From Marinobacter psychrophilus (GTDB lineage: Bacteria > Pseudomonadota > Gammaproteobacteria > Pseudomonadales > Oleiphilaceae), in NCBI RefSeq assembly GCF_001043175.1, contig NZ_CP011494.1, forward strand, positions 3,410,001-3,474,000: a DNA stretch of 64,000 bases, given 5' to 3'. Of this stretch, positions 1 to 8,017 are shown in pieces. The translations under genes and the position numbers were made by a program. The stretch's first letter is position 1; each line of letters starts with the position of its first letter. Below the pieces are notes generated by a model that worked only from the letters and a program-made list of their open reading frames with translations, was not told the DNA's origin and made no database searches.

Positions 1-1031
1 GCTGCATTGGCACCACTCATCAATGCCCGCGCGCTGCCCCAACGCCGAAACCGATTCCAGTGAGGCAACACCGCCAGCAGTAACAGCATTCCGGGCAAAA
101 AGATCATAAATAGCGCCAGGGCAGCTCCGAACAGGCTACCTCCGAGCGGTGTCATCACTGCGCCAAGATAGGAGGCAAAGGTGAACAAAGGCCCGGGCAC
201 GGCCTGAGCGGCACCATAGCCTGCCAGAAATTCGTTCGCCCCAACCCAACCGGATTGCACCACCTCGGCTTCCAGTAAGGGCAACACCACGTGACCACCG
301 CCAAACACCAGGGCGCCAGCGCGATAAAAGGCATCCATAACCGCCACAGTGGCTGAAGGGGTAACCCAAGCCAGTAACGGCAGGCCGACCAGCAAAACAA
401 CGAAGATGAGCCCCGCCAAGAAGCCGACACGGGCAGAAACCGGTAACAGCAACTCGGGTGAGTCGTTGTCAGCCTGAACCCGGCACAGCACCATGCCCGC
501 TAAGGCGCCAATTACGATGGCCGTGACTTGGCCCAACGAGCCGTTGAACAACACCACAGTGAACACCGCTGCCAGAGCGATGCCCGCGCGCTGGCGGTCA
601 GGGCATAAATTGCGCGCCATTCCCCATACCGCATGAGCGACTATCGCCACCGCTGTCACTTTCAAGCCGTGAATGATGCCTTGGCTTACGGGGCCATCAA
701 GCATCCCGGCACCCAAAGCGAACAGCACCAATACAATGGCTGAAGGCAGCATGAAAGCTGCCCAGGCTGCAGCTGCACCCCAAGGGCCGGCTCGCATCAG
801 GCCCAGTGCGAAACCTACCTGACTGCTGGCTGGTCCGGGTAAAAACTGACACAAGGCGACAAGGTCGGCGTAAGCCTGCTCGGAAAGCCAGCGACGGCGT
901 TCTACAAACTCCGTACGAAAGTAGCCAAGATGGGCAATAGGACCGCCAAAGGACGTCAGGCCCAGTAGTAGAAATGCGCTAAAAACCTCTCTGATGCGCT
1001 CTCTATTGTATCGGGGCAGGTTTGTTTTCAT
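1..1031 (-). CDS. chrA: chromate transporter ChrA, 3' end cut by window edge
   Basis: Inner-membrane protein of the CHR family, which exports chromate (proton-linked export is the usual model). I read 343 residues from an ATG at 1031 without a stop to the window edge, so the C-terminus is missing; full-length two-domain members are roughly 390-450 residues. Both halves of the internally duplicated CHR fold are visible: SFGGP at residues 27-31 with PGPASSQVG at 65-73, and the counterpart FGGGH at 243-247 with PGP at 279-281. Many hydrophobic segments lie between. The photolyase gene ends 62 bp upstream on the same strand. The family call is firm; chromate as physiological substrate is inferred from the family. 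Confidence 0.88.
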   Translation of the reverse strand, partial: MKTNLPRYNRERIREVFSAFLLLGLTSFGGPIAHLGYFRTEFVERRRWLSEQAYADLVALCQFLPGPASSQVGFALGLMRAGPWGAAAAWAAFMLPSAIVLVLFALGAGMLDGPVSQGIIHGLKVTAVAIVAHAVWGMARNLCPDRQRAGIALAAVFTVVLFNGSLGQVTAIVIGALAGMVLCRVQADNDSPELLLPVSARVGFLAGLIFVVLLVGLPLLAWVTPSATVAVMDAFYRAGALVFGGGHVVLPLLEAEVVQSGWVGANEFLAGYGAAQAVPGPLFTFASYLGAVMTPLGGSLFGAALALFMIFLPGMLLLLAVLPHWNRFRRWGSARALMSGANA

Positions 1032-1071
1032 AAATCCCTCTCAGTTGCGGCCAGCCGACCACTTTCTCCCT

Positions 1072-1111
1072 ATTCAGAACAGTCACTGCTGATTCAGAAC
1101 AGTGACTGCTG
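1072..1111. repeat. 20-bp tandem duplication at the photolyase stop codon
   Basis: Two adjacent 20-bp copies (1072-1091 and 1092-1111) differ at one base. The inner copy carries the last codons of the photolyase gene (QQSLF and stop); the other copy repeats the same codons just beyond the stop. Confidence 0.85.
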
Positions 1112-2653
1112 AAAATCCTGCTTGTGTTCGCTCGACTTCTCCACGAACGCTCTGTGGCGGTCTGAATCGCTTCGTCGCAAATCGCTCACCCTGTCTTTGG
1201 CTTTTTTTGCCGTTGTCCGATGATCCACAATGGCTTCCGGGTAAGGCATATAACCGAGAATTTCGGCGTTTTTTGACAGCCTGAACGCCGTCTTAGACAA
1301 GTCATGAAGTTCACTGCCGGGCACATCCGCAAGTTCCGGAACCCACTTGTGGATAAAATGCCCGTCAAGATCATGGTCCCTGCCCTGTTTTACCGGGTCA
1401 TAAACCATAAGCTCGTTGAATTCTGTGGTGCCCGCTATAATCTGATGAATAACATGATGAATGCCCGGCTCGTAATCCAGAAACTCGGTGGCCAGATATT
1501 CCGCCACTTTGGTGGTGGGTATCCACAGATTCATAGTAGCGAATGAGACCAGGGTTGCCCGCAGACGCATGTTAATCCAACCGGTTTGGTTGAGGAACCT
1601 CATCGCCGCATCAACATAGGGGAACCCGGTCAGCCCCTGTTTCCAAGCAATGAAGTGTTGTTCAGATTGTCCTAAAAAAGGCGTTAAAGAATGCGTTAAA
1701 GAACGCCCTTCCCAGTAATCTGCCTCGCGGACACCGTTAAACTGTGCAAGCATGCACTCAAATTCCAGCTCGGGGCGGGTTTCAAATGTTTGCATATACT
1801 GCCGGCGCCAGCTCAACCTATCTAGATAGAAACGCGCGTTTTCCTGAAACTTACTGAACTGGTCAGCGTTCATCCGGCTGTGTGCGTCGGTTACTACTCG
1901 ATCCACAGCCTGGAATATCTCTCTGTCTGAGACAATACCGTATGCCAGATACGTTGATATCCGCGAACAGCCCTGCCAAGCCGTATTCGGGCTGGATATC
2001 TGAAACGGGTATTGCTTTAAATACGGAACGGTGAAGAATCGATTTAAATTTTTGATGGCCTGTGACCGCCCGCCCTTCTGCCTCAGCGGTTTGTCTGTTC
2101 CAGCCGCTTTTGGTATTCCCTTCGGATCACAAGACGGAAACGGCAGGGGCGCGAATCGCTCGGCTAGGTCGGTGCCAATAGGGTCACGAAGTTTGAATGA
2201 CACAGAGCCGGCAAAATAAGGAGGGAATAACTCGGGCTTTTGCGACCCTCTGGCAATCCCGTTTTGCGCGAGCTCCAGCAGTTCAACGCCATGGTCGGCA
2301 CACCAGGCAGCAACCGCTTTGTCTCGCTGGAACTGGCTGTTTTGAGTGGTTTCCTGATGGGTCCATATCTTGGTTAGAGGCTGCACGCGGTGGATGCGAT
2401 CAAGAACATCCACCGTTTCGCCAACAACCTGAAGGAGCTTGCCTCCAATCGACTGAAAATCACGATCAAGCTCTTCAAGAGTTTCCTGAATGAATAACTG
2501 GTGCTGCCTTGAAACGTCTGGCTGCTGAATCAGCTCAGGCTCGTGACAGTAGAGGGGAAGCACTTGCCCCTTCTTGCGGAAGGCTCGCATGCTTTCAAAA
2601 AAAGGCTCTGAGTCCTGAAGCCTCAGGTTGCGTTTAAGCCAGAATATCTGCAC
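1094..2653 (-). CDS. atypical DNA photolyase / cryptochrome family flavoprotein
   Basis: A 519-residue protein with an N-terminal photolyase alpha/beta domain (about 1-130, opening IFWLKRNLRLQD) and a C-terminal FAD-binding helical domain (about 200-490). Recognisable family motifs are WRRQY at 282-286, TGFPYVDAAMRFL at 342-354, NMRLRA at 361-366 and HKWVPEL at 435-441. The stretch that in class I photolyases carries the DGDxAxNNGxWQW flavin-contact and electron-transfer segment is replaced here by DYEPGIHHVIHQ and following residues (393-419). The fold assignment is safe, but CPD repair activity is not. Light-driven repair, a cryptochrome-like sensor role or an alternative electron path are all possible. 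The gene stands alone on the minus strand. Confidence 0.8.
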   Translation of the reverse strand: MQIFWLKRNLRLQDSEPFFESMRAFRKKGQVLPLYCHEPELIQQPDVSRQHQLFIQETLEELDRDFQSIGGKLLQVVGETVDVLDRIHRVQPLTKIWTHQETTQNSQFQRDKAVAAWCADHGVELLELAQNGIARGSQKPELFPPYFAGSVSFKLRDPIGTDLAERFAPLPFPSCDPKGIPKAAGTDKPLRQKGGRSQAIKNLNRFFTVPYLKQYPFQISSPNTAWQGCSRISTYLAYGIVSDREIFQAVDRVVTDAHSRMNADQFSKFQENARFYLDRLSWRRQYMQTFETRPELEFECMLAQFNGVREADYWEGRSLTHSLTPFLGQSEQHFIAWKQGLTGFPYVDAAMRFLNQTGWINMRLRATLVSFATMNLWIPTTKVAEYLATEFLDYEPGIHHVIHQIIAGTTEFNELMVYDPVKQGRDHDLDGHFIHKWVPELADVPGSELHDLSKTAFRLSKNAEILGYMPYPEAIVDHRTTAKKAKDRVSDLRRSDSDRHRAFVEKSSEHKQDFQQSLF

Positions 2654-2721
2654 CCATCAATTCCCGTAAGGCGTTATTCTGCTGATCAGAGGCAGGTCAG
2701 AAAATGAATCTGTCTCGCCTC

Positions 2722-2749
2722 TGAAACGAAGGACGTTGAAACGAAGGAC
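2722..2749. repeat. 13-bp direct repeat, period 15 bp
   Basis: TGAAACGAAGGAC occurs at 2722-2734 and again at 2737-2749, in the short gap between the ArfA-like gene and the photolyase start. No function is evident; it looks like a local slippage duplication. Confidence 0.7.
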
Positions 2750-2766
2750 TTTCGTAAAACAGCCAG

Positions 2767-2922
2767 TCAGGCAGCCTTGCGAAAATCCTCCATCCTTGTT
2801 GTTTTGTCACGGCTGCGGCGGTATTTACTTTTGTTCTCCACTACCCGCATCTGGTACTTCGGGGTTCTGAGTTCGCGTTGAACCGCGCTGTGTTTTGTCG
2901 GCTGTGCTTTCTTTTTCGCCAT
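2767..2922 (-). CDS. ArfA-like ribosome-rescue peptide (51 aa, tentative)
   Basis: A 51-codon reading frame begins MAKKKAQPTK and ends DFRKAA. It is highly basic (about 18 Lys/Arg). The middle, LRTPKYQMRVVENKSKYRR (about 18-36), resembles the LxxPLFRxRVxxxKKGKGSYxR core of alternative ribosome-rescue factor ArfA (DUF331), which recruits RF2 to ribosomes stalled on non-stop mRNA. A good Shine-Dalgarno, GGAG, precedes the ATG at a suitable distance. The gene is divergent from the M24 hydrolase gene. The match is from memory of the family and is imperfect: the Lys-Gly-Lys-Gly-Ser core is not exact, so another small ribosome-associated protein is possible. That it is a real coding gene is more certain than its function. 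Confidence 0.55.
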   Translation of the reverse strand: MAKKKAQPTKHSAVQRELRTPKYQMRVVENKSKYRRSRDKTTRMEDFRKAA

Positions 2923-3125
2923 CGTTATTTCTCCATTGGCGGCTTCTGGTTGAATGACCTAATCATAACACCCTCCGGTTGTTGCGCGGCATATGGGTTA
3001 TTACGATGAGTCTGTTACGAAGTCAGTTTAATTGCCATAGCAATCCAAATCCCTTTTTTCTTGCAAACTGAACATGAATGCACGACTAATGAGGGCCTTC
3101 TTCCGCAACGGCGAGAGATCATTTT

Positions 3126-4328
3126 ATGGATTACCTTACCTACCGCGAAAAACTGCAAAGCCACTTCCCCGAGCCCGTACTGGCGTTCAAGCCAGACGAA
3201 TACGAGGCAAGGCTCGCCTCTGTTCGTCAGAGAATGGCCGAAGCCCAACTTGACCTGTTACTACTGACCGAAGCCAGCGAACTGTGTTATCTGACCGGAT
3301 ACACGACCTTCGAGGTCTCGGTCCAGTGCGTGCTGCTAGTCGCGTTCGATAGAACCGTGCTGTTCGTGCCGGCCATTGAGATGGGCCCTGCCGTGTATCT
3401 GAGCCGGGTGGACGACGTTATTGGCTATCCATGGCAGGCGCCCGAAACAGTGGCAAGCGATCTGGCTGCTCAGGTGAGCCGCACGGCGGGAAGCACAACA
3501 CCGCGAATCGGCTTTAACCCCTGGGCGGGCTCTTTTCGGCCGGGACTGCTTTCGGCACTCAAGAACACGTTAGACGCCGCCACATTTATCGATTTCGGCG
3601 CACTGATCGATCGGGTTCGACTGGTTAAATCGTCCGCCGAACTGGCGTATCTTGCCGAAAGCGCCGCCATTACCAACGCCGGTCTAAACGCAGCAACAGC
3701 GGTAATAAAAGCGGGTGTGGTCGACCATGAAATTGCCCGGGCTGGAGCCAGCTCCATGCTGGGGGCCGGCAGCGAATTCATGAGCATGCAACCGATTGTA
3801 ACGACTGGCGCGCGCAGCGGCATCATTCATACCAATCATGCGGGTTACGAGGTTGTACGCGGAGATGTGGTGTTCACTGAATTCGGTGCGGTTCGCAAAC
3901 GCTACACCGCGCCTATGATGCGTACCGCCGTCGTTGGCGAAGCTTCCGCCGAAATTCGTGAATTTCATGCGGTCTGTCTTGAAGTTCTGGCAGCAGTGAT
4001 GTCGGCCGCGCGCGCCGGGTCAACCTTCGCCTCGGCAGCCCGTGCAGGCGAGCTCGCGCTAGCGCCAATCGTCGACCGTGCGTTTTTCTCTGGCGTATTT
4101 GGCTACCCGGTCGGTGCGTCGTTTCCGCCATCGTGGGTCGCCGGCTCCATGTTTATAACCACAGACAACCCGGCAATTCTGGAGCAAGACATGGTGTTTC
4201 ATCTGCCAATCTGCCTGCGCAAACCGGGCGAGTTTGGCGTCGGTTTCAGCGAAACGGTCCGCATTACAGCCACCGGGGCCGAACGCATCACTAAAAACAC
4301 GCTGTCTCTCAGGGAAGTCTTCCTGTAG
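3126..4328 (+). CDS. M24 family creatinase/ectoine-hydrolase-like amidohydrolase
   Basis: A 400-residue protein with the two-domain creatinase/Xaa-Pro aminopeptidase layout: N-terminal creatinase_N domain (about 20-165) and C-terminal pita-bread domain (about 170-395). In metal-dependent M24 peptidases the first ligands sit in a DxGxxxxGYxxDxTR pattern. Here that place reads TEFGAVRKRYTAPMMRT (251-267), with Glu252 and Ala262 where the aspartates would be. This is the arrangement of metal-free creatinase-like members such as creatinase and the ectoine hydrolase DoeA. The His around 235-238 (IIHTNH) is kept. The substrate is probably a small amidino or N-acyl amino acid rather than a peptide. 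The start is supported by GAGAG about 10 bp upstream. No doe or creatinine genes adjoin it, so the substrate is open. Confidence 0.7.
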   Translation: MDYLTYREKLQSHFPEPVLAFKPDEYEARLASVRQRMAEAQLDLLLLTEASELCYLTGYTTFEVSVQCVLLVAFDRTVLFVPAIEMGPAVYLSRVDDVIGYPWQAPETVASDLAAQVSRTAGSTTPRIGFNPWAGSFRPGLLSALKNTLDAATFIDFGALIDRVRLVKSSAELAYLAESAAITNAGLNAATAVIKAGVVDHEIARAGASSMLGAGSEFMSMQPIVTTGARSGIIHTNHAGYEVVRGDVVFTEFGAVRKRYTAPMMRTAVVGEASAEIREFHAVCLEVLAAVMSAARAGSTFASAARAGELALAPIVDRAFFSGVFGYPVGASFPPSWVAGSMFITTDNPAILEQDMVFHLPICLRKPGEFGVGFSETVRITATGAERITKNTLSLREVFL

Positions 4329-4347
4329 CGGCAACACTGACTTCCGA

Positions 4348-4378
4348 TTTCTGCCTTCGTGCCGGTTTCTGCCTTCGT
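4348..4378. repeat. 13-bp direct repeat, period 18 bp
   Basis: TTTCTGCCTTCGT is repeated at 4348-4360 and 4366-4378, just past the M24 gene stop. No stem-loop is formed; probably a neutral local duplication. Confidence 0.7.
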
Positions 4379-4398
4379 AACAGTACCTTGGAGTGTTC

Positions 4399-4439
4399 TT
4401 GACCGGCATCAATCAGCGCATCCTCAGAGCGCCTACACT
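4399..4439 (+). promoter_or_regulatory. Anr/FNR-type box and -10 upstream of the YdcH-like gene
   Basis: TTGAC-CGGC-ATCAA (4399-4412) fits the Anr/FNR consensus TTGAT/C-N4-ATCAA. A TACACT -10 lies at 4434-4439. With a start point near 4446-4447 the box centre (4405.5) falls at about -41, the class II FNR position. This suggests oxygen-limitation-induced expression of the small downstream gene. Pattern evidence only. Confidence 0.5.
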
Positions 4440-4480
4440 AAACTTAAGTAAACAACTCAACACATCACAAGAGTCTCTCA

Positions 4481-4738
4481 ATGCCCATTGAAAAACACGA
4501 CCTTATCCATGAATTTCCGGAATCTAAAGATACGATCCATAAGCTAAAAATGTCTGACCAGCACTTCGCTAAACTGTTTGAGGAGTACCACAATTTACAG
4601 CACGAAGTGCATCGCATTGAAACCGAAGTAGAAACAACATCAGATGAATATCTGGAAACTCAAAAGAAAAAGAGGTTGAGCCTTAAGGATCAACTCTCCG
4701 CGATCATCAAGGATTATGAAGCCTCTATCACAAGCTAA
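4481..4738 (+). CDS. YdcH/DUF465 family small coiled-coil protein
   Basis: An 85-residue, charged, helical protein. It has the DUF465 layout: HDLIHEFPE near the N-terminus (6-14), then a short helix with FAKLFEEYHNLQHEVHRIE (about 29-47), and a second helix with EYLETQKKKRLSLKDQL (about 55-71). Family members are 70-85 residues long and predicted to form helical hairpins; their function is not established. The gene is monocistronic and convergent with the Bcr/CflA exporter gene. The Anr-like promoter just upstream is the only regulatory hint. Confidence 0.85.
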   Translation: MPIEKHDLIHEFPESKDTIHKLKMSDQHFAKLFEEYHNLQHEVHRIETEVETTSDEYLETQKKKRLSLKDQLSAIIKDYEASITS

Positions 4739-4757
4739 TCCTCACGCGGCTTGATAT

Positions 4758-4811
4758 AGAACTGAGCCTGCCCAGCAGCATTATCGACCTTTTGATCAGG
4801 CCCCCAGTTCT
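4758..4811. other. imperfect inverted repeat between convergent genes
   Basis: AGAACTG (4758-4764) and GCCTG (4766-4770) can pair with CAGGC (4797-4801) and CAGTTCT (4805-4811). This gives a 12-bp interrupted stem around a 26-nt loop. It lies in the 97-bp gap between two convergent genes. There is no T-run, so a factor-independent terminator is doubtful. Confidence 0.4.
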
Positions 4812-4835
4812 GCGGTAATCGTGGTCGAGCTGCCG

Positions 4836-6080
4836 TTAGTTTGGGGCTGCGGGCCTGGGTAGCACAGCGGCATTGGCAGCAGCTTCGTTTTTTGCAACCT
4901 CGCGGCGAACAGCTCGCGGCGCACCGAACGCCAGTATGGCCGCAAGCATTGAGCACACCGCCATCACAATCACTACGTTCAACAAAGACTCCTTCACCAC
5001 CGTGGTGGAAAATGCACTGATGGCGCCGGCCAGGGTGAATTGAGTAGCGCCCAGCATCGCCGCAGCCGTGCCACCCAGGTGCGGAAAAAACTCCAGAGCA
5101 TTCGCCATATTGTTGGGAATAATAGAACCCATAAAGCCTACGGCCGTCACAATGCAGCCAGCAGTGACCCACCAGGGAGCCCCAACCCAAGCCAGCGCCA
5201 CTAACACCAGCAACGCGATGAACTGCAACAATACCGATACTCGCAGAATCGACACCGCCTCGAAGTGCCTTAACAAATATCGGTTAACTATGTTGAGGCT
5301 GGCCATTAACACAATATTGGCGGCAAACAGCGCAGAAAACAGGGTGTTGGAGAGGCCAAACCATTCCTGATAAATAAACGATGCGTGGGTTATAAACACC
5401 AGCATAGCGCTGAAACACAGTGCTTGTATGGCAACAAAACGCATGGTCACCCAGTGTCTCAGCACCAGACTGTAGTTTGTGACCAGAGTAGATACCGGGG
5501 TTTTTACCCGCTCTTTGGCTGGCAAATGGCGAAATAGGCGCAACTTCAGCACAACGGCTAAAAACACCGCGTAGCCCGTCAGCATCAGGAATATCGCCGG
5601 CCAGTCGGCCAATGCCAACAAAATCACCCCGAGAGTAGGCGCAGCTGCCGGCGCTATAAACATAACCAGGCCAATCAGACCAAACAGCCGAGCTGCGTCT
5701 TTACCGTGAAACTGGTCGCGCACAATAGCCGGCACAGACACCGCGCAAAACGCGCCGCCCATGCCCTGCACCAACCGCCAGCCCAGCATTTCGTTCAGGC
5801 TGCTCGCTTGTGCAACCATGGCTGCGGCAACGGCGAACACAAATAGGCCGCCGAGCAAAATAATTTGGCGACCGTAGCGGTCAGACAGCGGCCCGCCCAC
5901 CAGTTGCGAAAGCCCCAGAGCCCCTACATAAACGCTCAGGGTAAGTCCTATATCGGTATGGTCAACGTTCAAATCCGCGGCAATCTGCGGGAACGCGGGC
6001 AGATAAGCATCCAAAGCCAGGGGCCCGAGTGCCACCGTCATTCCCAGTAAAATTGCCAATTGCAGTTGCGACACGCACAT
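4836..6080 (-). CDS. Bcr/CflA family multidrug efflux MFS transporter
   Basis: A 414-residue inner-membrane protein with about 12 hydrophobic segments, the length and shape of drug:H+ antiporters of the 12-TM Bcr/CflA subfamily. Diagnostic features are ALDAYLPAFPQIA near the end of TM1 (about 22-34), the loop 2-3 MFS motif GPLSDRYGRQ (about 63-72) and the VRDQF segment after TM4 (about 120). The substrate is unknown; family members export bicyclomycin, sulfonamides, chloramphenicol or amino acids. AAGGC close to the ATG acts as a weak ribosome site. The 5' leader holds a small stem-loop at 6098-6117. Confidence 0.85.
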   Translation of the reverse strand: MCVSQLQLAILLGMTVALGPLALDAYLPAFPQIAADLNVDHTDIGLTLSVYVGALGLSQLVGGPLSDRYGRQIILLGGLFVFAVAAAMVAQASSLNEMLGWRLVQGMGGAFCAVSVPAIVRDQFHGKDAARLFGLIGLVMFIAPAAAPTLGVILLALADWPAIFLMLTGYAVFLAVVLKLRLFRHLPAKERVKTPVSTLVTNYSLVLRHWVTMRFVAIQALCFSAMLVFITHASFIYQEWFGLSNTLFSALFAANIVLMASLNIVNRYLLRHFEAVSILRVSVLLQFIALLVLVALAWVGAPWWVTAGCIVTAVGFMGSIIPNNMANALEFFPHLGGTAAAMLGATQFTLAGAISAFSTTVVKESLLNVVIVMAVCSMLAAILAFGAPRAVRREVAKNEAAANAAVLPRPAAPN

Positions 6081-6097
6081 TTGCCTTTTCAGTAGCG

Positions 6098-6117
6098 CCA
6101 GTCCTTAAGCGGACTGG
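6098..6117 (-). other. 7-bp stem-loop in the exporter leader
   Basis: CCAGTCC and GGACTGG flank a 6-nt spacer about 20-40 bp upstream of the Bcr/CflA start. It could be a repressor dyad or a leader hairpin; nothing else supports either. Confidence 0.35.
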
Positions 6118-6260
6118 TCAGTATTTTCGGTAAAGAACGGGCCCTGAATACAGAGCACGGTTTGACAAACTATCAAGCATTCAAGGGGCGCACAGCCGAA
6201 AATTGTAGCATGCTCGCAAAAGCACGTTATTTCGAAACCAGAACGTGTCTTTTAAAGTGT

Positions 6261-6289
6261 TTGCATTAAGGCAAACCAGACCGTATAAA
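6261..6289 (+). promoter_or_regulatory. sigma-70 type promoter for aotP
   Basis: TTGCAT (6261-6266), a 17-bp spacer and TATAAA (6284-6289) lie about 70 bp upstream of the aotP start. This is the best -35/-10 pair in the 277-bp divergent gap. I could not identify ArgR half-sites with confidence. Confidence 0.55.
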
Positions 6290-6357
6290 AAGTGTTGATT
6301 TACACTGGCGCAGTCCGTAAAACAGACGCCTTTGATGTGTAGCCTCAGGAGCCAACA

Positions 6358-7131
6358 ATGGCGGACCAAGCGCCCTTGATCTGTAAGGATATTTGCAAAA
6401 CCTTCGACAAGCTTGATGTGCTAAAAGGCATTTCGCTGGAAACTCAAAAAGGCGATGTTGTATCGCTGATTGGCAGTTCAGGTTCCGGAAAAAGCACCTT
6501 TTTGCGCTGTATTAACCTGCTGGAAACGCCCACTTCCGGCGAAATTATTGTGCAAGGCGACCCCATCCGCTTTGCGCAGAATCGCAAAGGCGAGCGCATT
6601 CCTGCCAACAACCACCAGGTAGAACTAATACGCGCGAAACTGTCGATGGTTTTCCAGGGTTTTAATCTTTGGTCGCACATGACCGTCCTGGAAAACATTA
6701 TTGAAGCGCCCATCCACGTGCTGAAGGTACCCAAAAAGGAGGCCATCGAGCGCGCCGAAAGCTATTTGCACAAGGTCGGCATTTACGAGCGCAAGGACTA
6801 TTATCCGGCGCAGATGTCAGGTGGCCAGCAACAAAGAGCCGCGATTGCACGAGCTCTGGCGATGGAACCGGACGTCATGCTGTTTGACGAACCTACCTCA
6901 GCGCTAGACCCGGAACTGGTGGGCGAAGTGTTGCGGGTTATGCAAAGCTTGGCTGAAGAAGGCCGCACTATGATTGTGGTGACCCACGAAATGGCCTTCG
7001 CCAAAGACGTTTCAACCAAGGTGCTTTTCCTGCATCAGGGCGTCATTGAAGAACAGGGCTCACCGACGAAGGTATTCGACAACCCGGAATCTGAGCGGAT
7101 GCAGCAATTTCTGGCTCCCAAGTTCGGATAA
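6358..7131 (+). CDS. aotP: basic amino-acid ABC transporter ATPase (AotP/HisP type)
   Basis: A 257-residue cytoplasmic ATPase of the polar amino-acid uptake family. Walker [10 protein letters not shown] is at 39-47, the Q-loop at VFQGFNLW, signature MSGGQQQR near 153-160, Walker [13 protein letters not shown] and the H-loop Histidine in VVTHEM. The RKGERIP insertion before the Q-loop is typical of HisP/ArtP/AotP proteins. It is the first gene of aotPJQM-astE, unlike Pseudomonas aotJQMOP where the ATPase comes last. Arginine/ornithine specificity is inferred from linkage to astE and the ast operon; histidine or lysine cannot be excluded. Confidence 0.85.
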   Translation: MADQAPLICKDICKTFDKLDVLKGISLETQKGDVVSLIGSSGSGKSTFLRCINLLETPTSGEIIVQGDPIRFAQNRKGERIPANNHQVELIRAKLSMVFQGFNLWSHMTVLENIIEAPIHVLKVPKKEAIERAESYLHKVGIYERKDYYPAQMSGGQQQRAAIARALAMEPDVMLFDEPTSALDPELVGEVLRVMQSLAEEGRTMIVVTHEMAFAKDVSTKVLFLHQGVIEEQGSPTKVFDNPESERMQQFLAPKFG

Positions 7132-7203
7132 CCGATGTTATCGTGTTTTTCGTATTTCATTTTGTGTATCGTGTTTTTGAACAACTTTTCTGACATTCGC
7201 GTT

Positions 7204-7216
7204 CTATGCGGCATAG
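7204..7216. other. short palindrome upstream of aotJ
   Basis: CTATGC-G-GCATAG is a perfect 6-bp dyad about 43-55 bp before the aotJ ATG, in a 127-bp AT-rich gap that may hold an internal promoter. It could be an operator; no family match is known to me. Confidence 0.3.
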
Positions 7217-7258
7217 TGATAAAAAAGCCATTAAAGGCAAACAACTGGAGAGAGATTT

Positions 7259-8008
7259 ATGAAAAAAATTCTAATTGCCGCTGGCTGCGCACTGGTCATG
7301 CTGACAGGTTCGGCACAGGCCGAAGACAGCATTCGCATTGCTTTTGATGTGCCCTACGAACCGTTCGAATACAAAGATGAAAATGGCGAACTCACCGGCT
7401 TTGAAGTCGAACTGGCTGAAGCCATGTGCGCAGAAATGGACGCCAAGTGCGAGTTTGTCATCCAAGCCTGGGACGGCATGATTCCTGGCCTGCTGGCGCG
7501 CAAGTTTGACGCCATCATGTCCTCCATGTCGGTCACCCCGGAACGCGCCGAGCGCGTACTGTTCTCCAAACCTTACTACAACACACCGGGCGGCTGGTTT
7601 GCCGCGGAAGGGTTTGATATCGACGTAACCGACATGATCGCCATGAAAGACAAGTCCGTAGGCGTGCAACGCGGCACCACCATGGATACATTTGTCACTG
7701 AAAACATGACCGGCGTTGTAAACATCAAGCGTTACAACACTGCCGACGACATGGTTCTGGATCTGGAAGGCCAGCGCCTGGACGTGGTATTTGTAGACTA
7801 TCCGGTGGGCGAACAGACCATCAAAAACAAAGAAGGTTTTATTGAAATCGGAGAGTCAGTAAAGCTGGGTGAAGGCGTAGGCGTCGCAATGCGCAAGCGC
7901 GATACAGACCTGGCCGAGCGTGTCAACAAAGCGCTGGACATCCTCAAAGAAAACGGCACTTACGACGCCATCATGAAGAAGTACTTTGCTTACGACATCA
8001 AGGTTTAA
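7259..8008 (+). CDS. aotJ: periplasmic arginine/ornithine-type binding protein
   Basis: A 249-residue family 3 solute-binding protein. An N-terminal signal peptide (MKKILIAAGCALVMLTGSAQA, cleavage after about residue 21) is followed by the SBP core: IRIAFDVPYEPFEY (about 25-38), GFEVELAEAM, DGMIPGLLARKFDAIMSSMS (about 75-94) and the RGTT ligand-loop region. It delivers basic amino acids to AotQM. GGAGAGAG precedes the ATG. A strong stem-loop directly follows the gene, probably protecting this transcript so the binding protein exceeds the membrane subunits. Confidence 0.88.
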   Translation: MKKILIAAGCALVMLTGSAQAEDSIRIAFDVPYEPFEYKDENGELTGFEVELAEAMCAEMDAKCEFVIQAWDGMIPGLLARKFDAIMSSMSVTPERAERVLFSKPYYNTPGGWFAAEGFDIDVTDMIAMKDKSVGVQRGTTMDTFVTENMTGVVNIKRYNTADDMVLDLEGQRLDVVFVDYPVGEQTIKNKEGFIEIGESVKLGEGVGVAMRKRDTDLAERVNKALDILKENGTYDAIMKKYFAYDIKV

Positions 8009-8017
8009 TCATGCCTT

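Noticed and set aside
6162..6176. TTGAC...ATCAA upstream of aotP, suggesting an Anr/FNR box
   Set aside because: The spacer is 5 bp, not 4, and no -10 is suitably placed.
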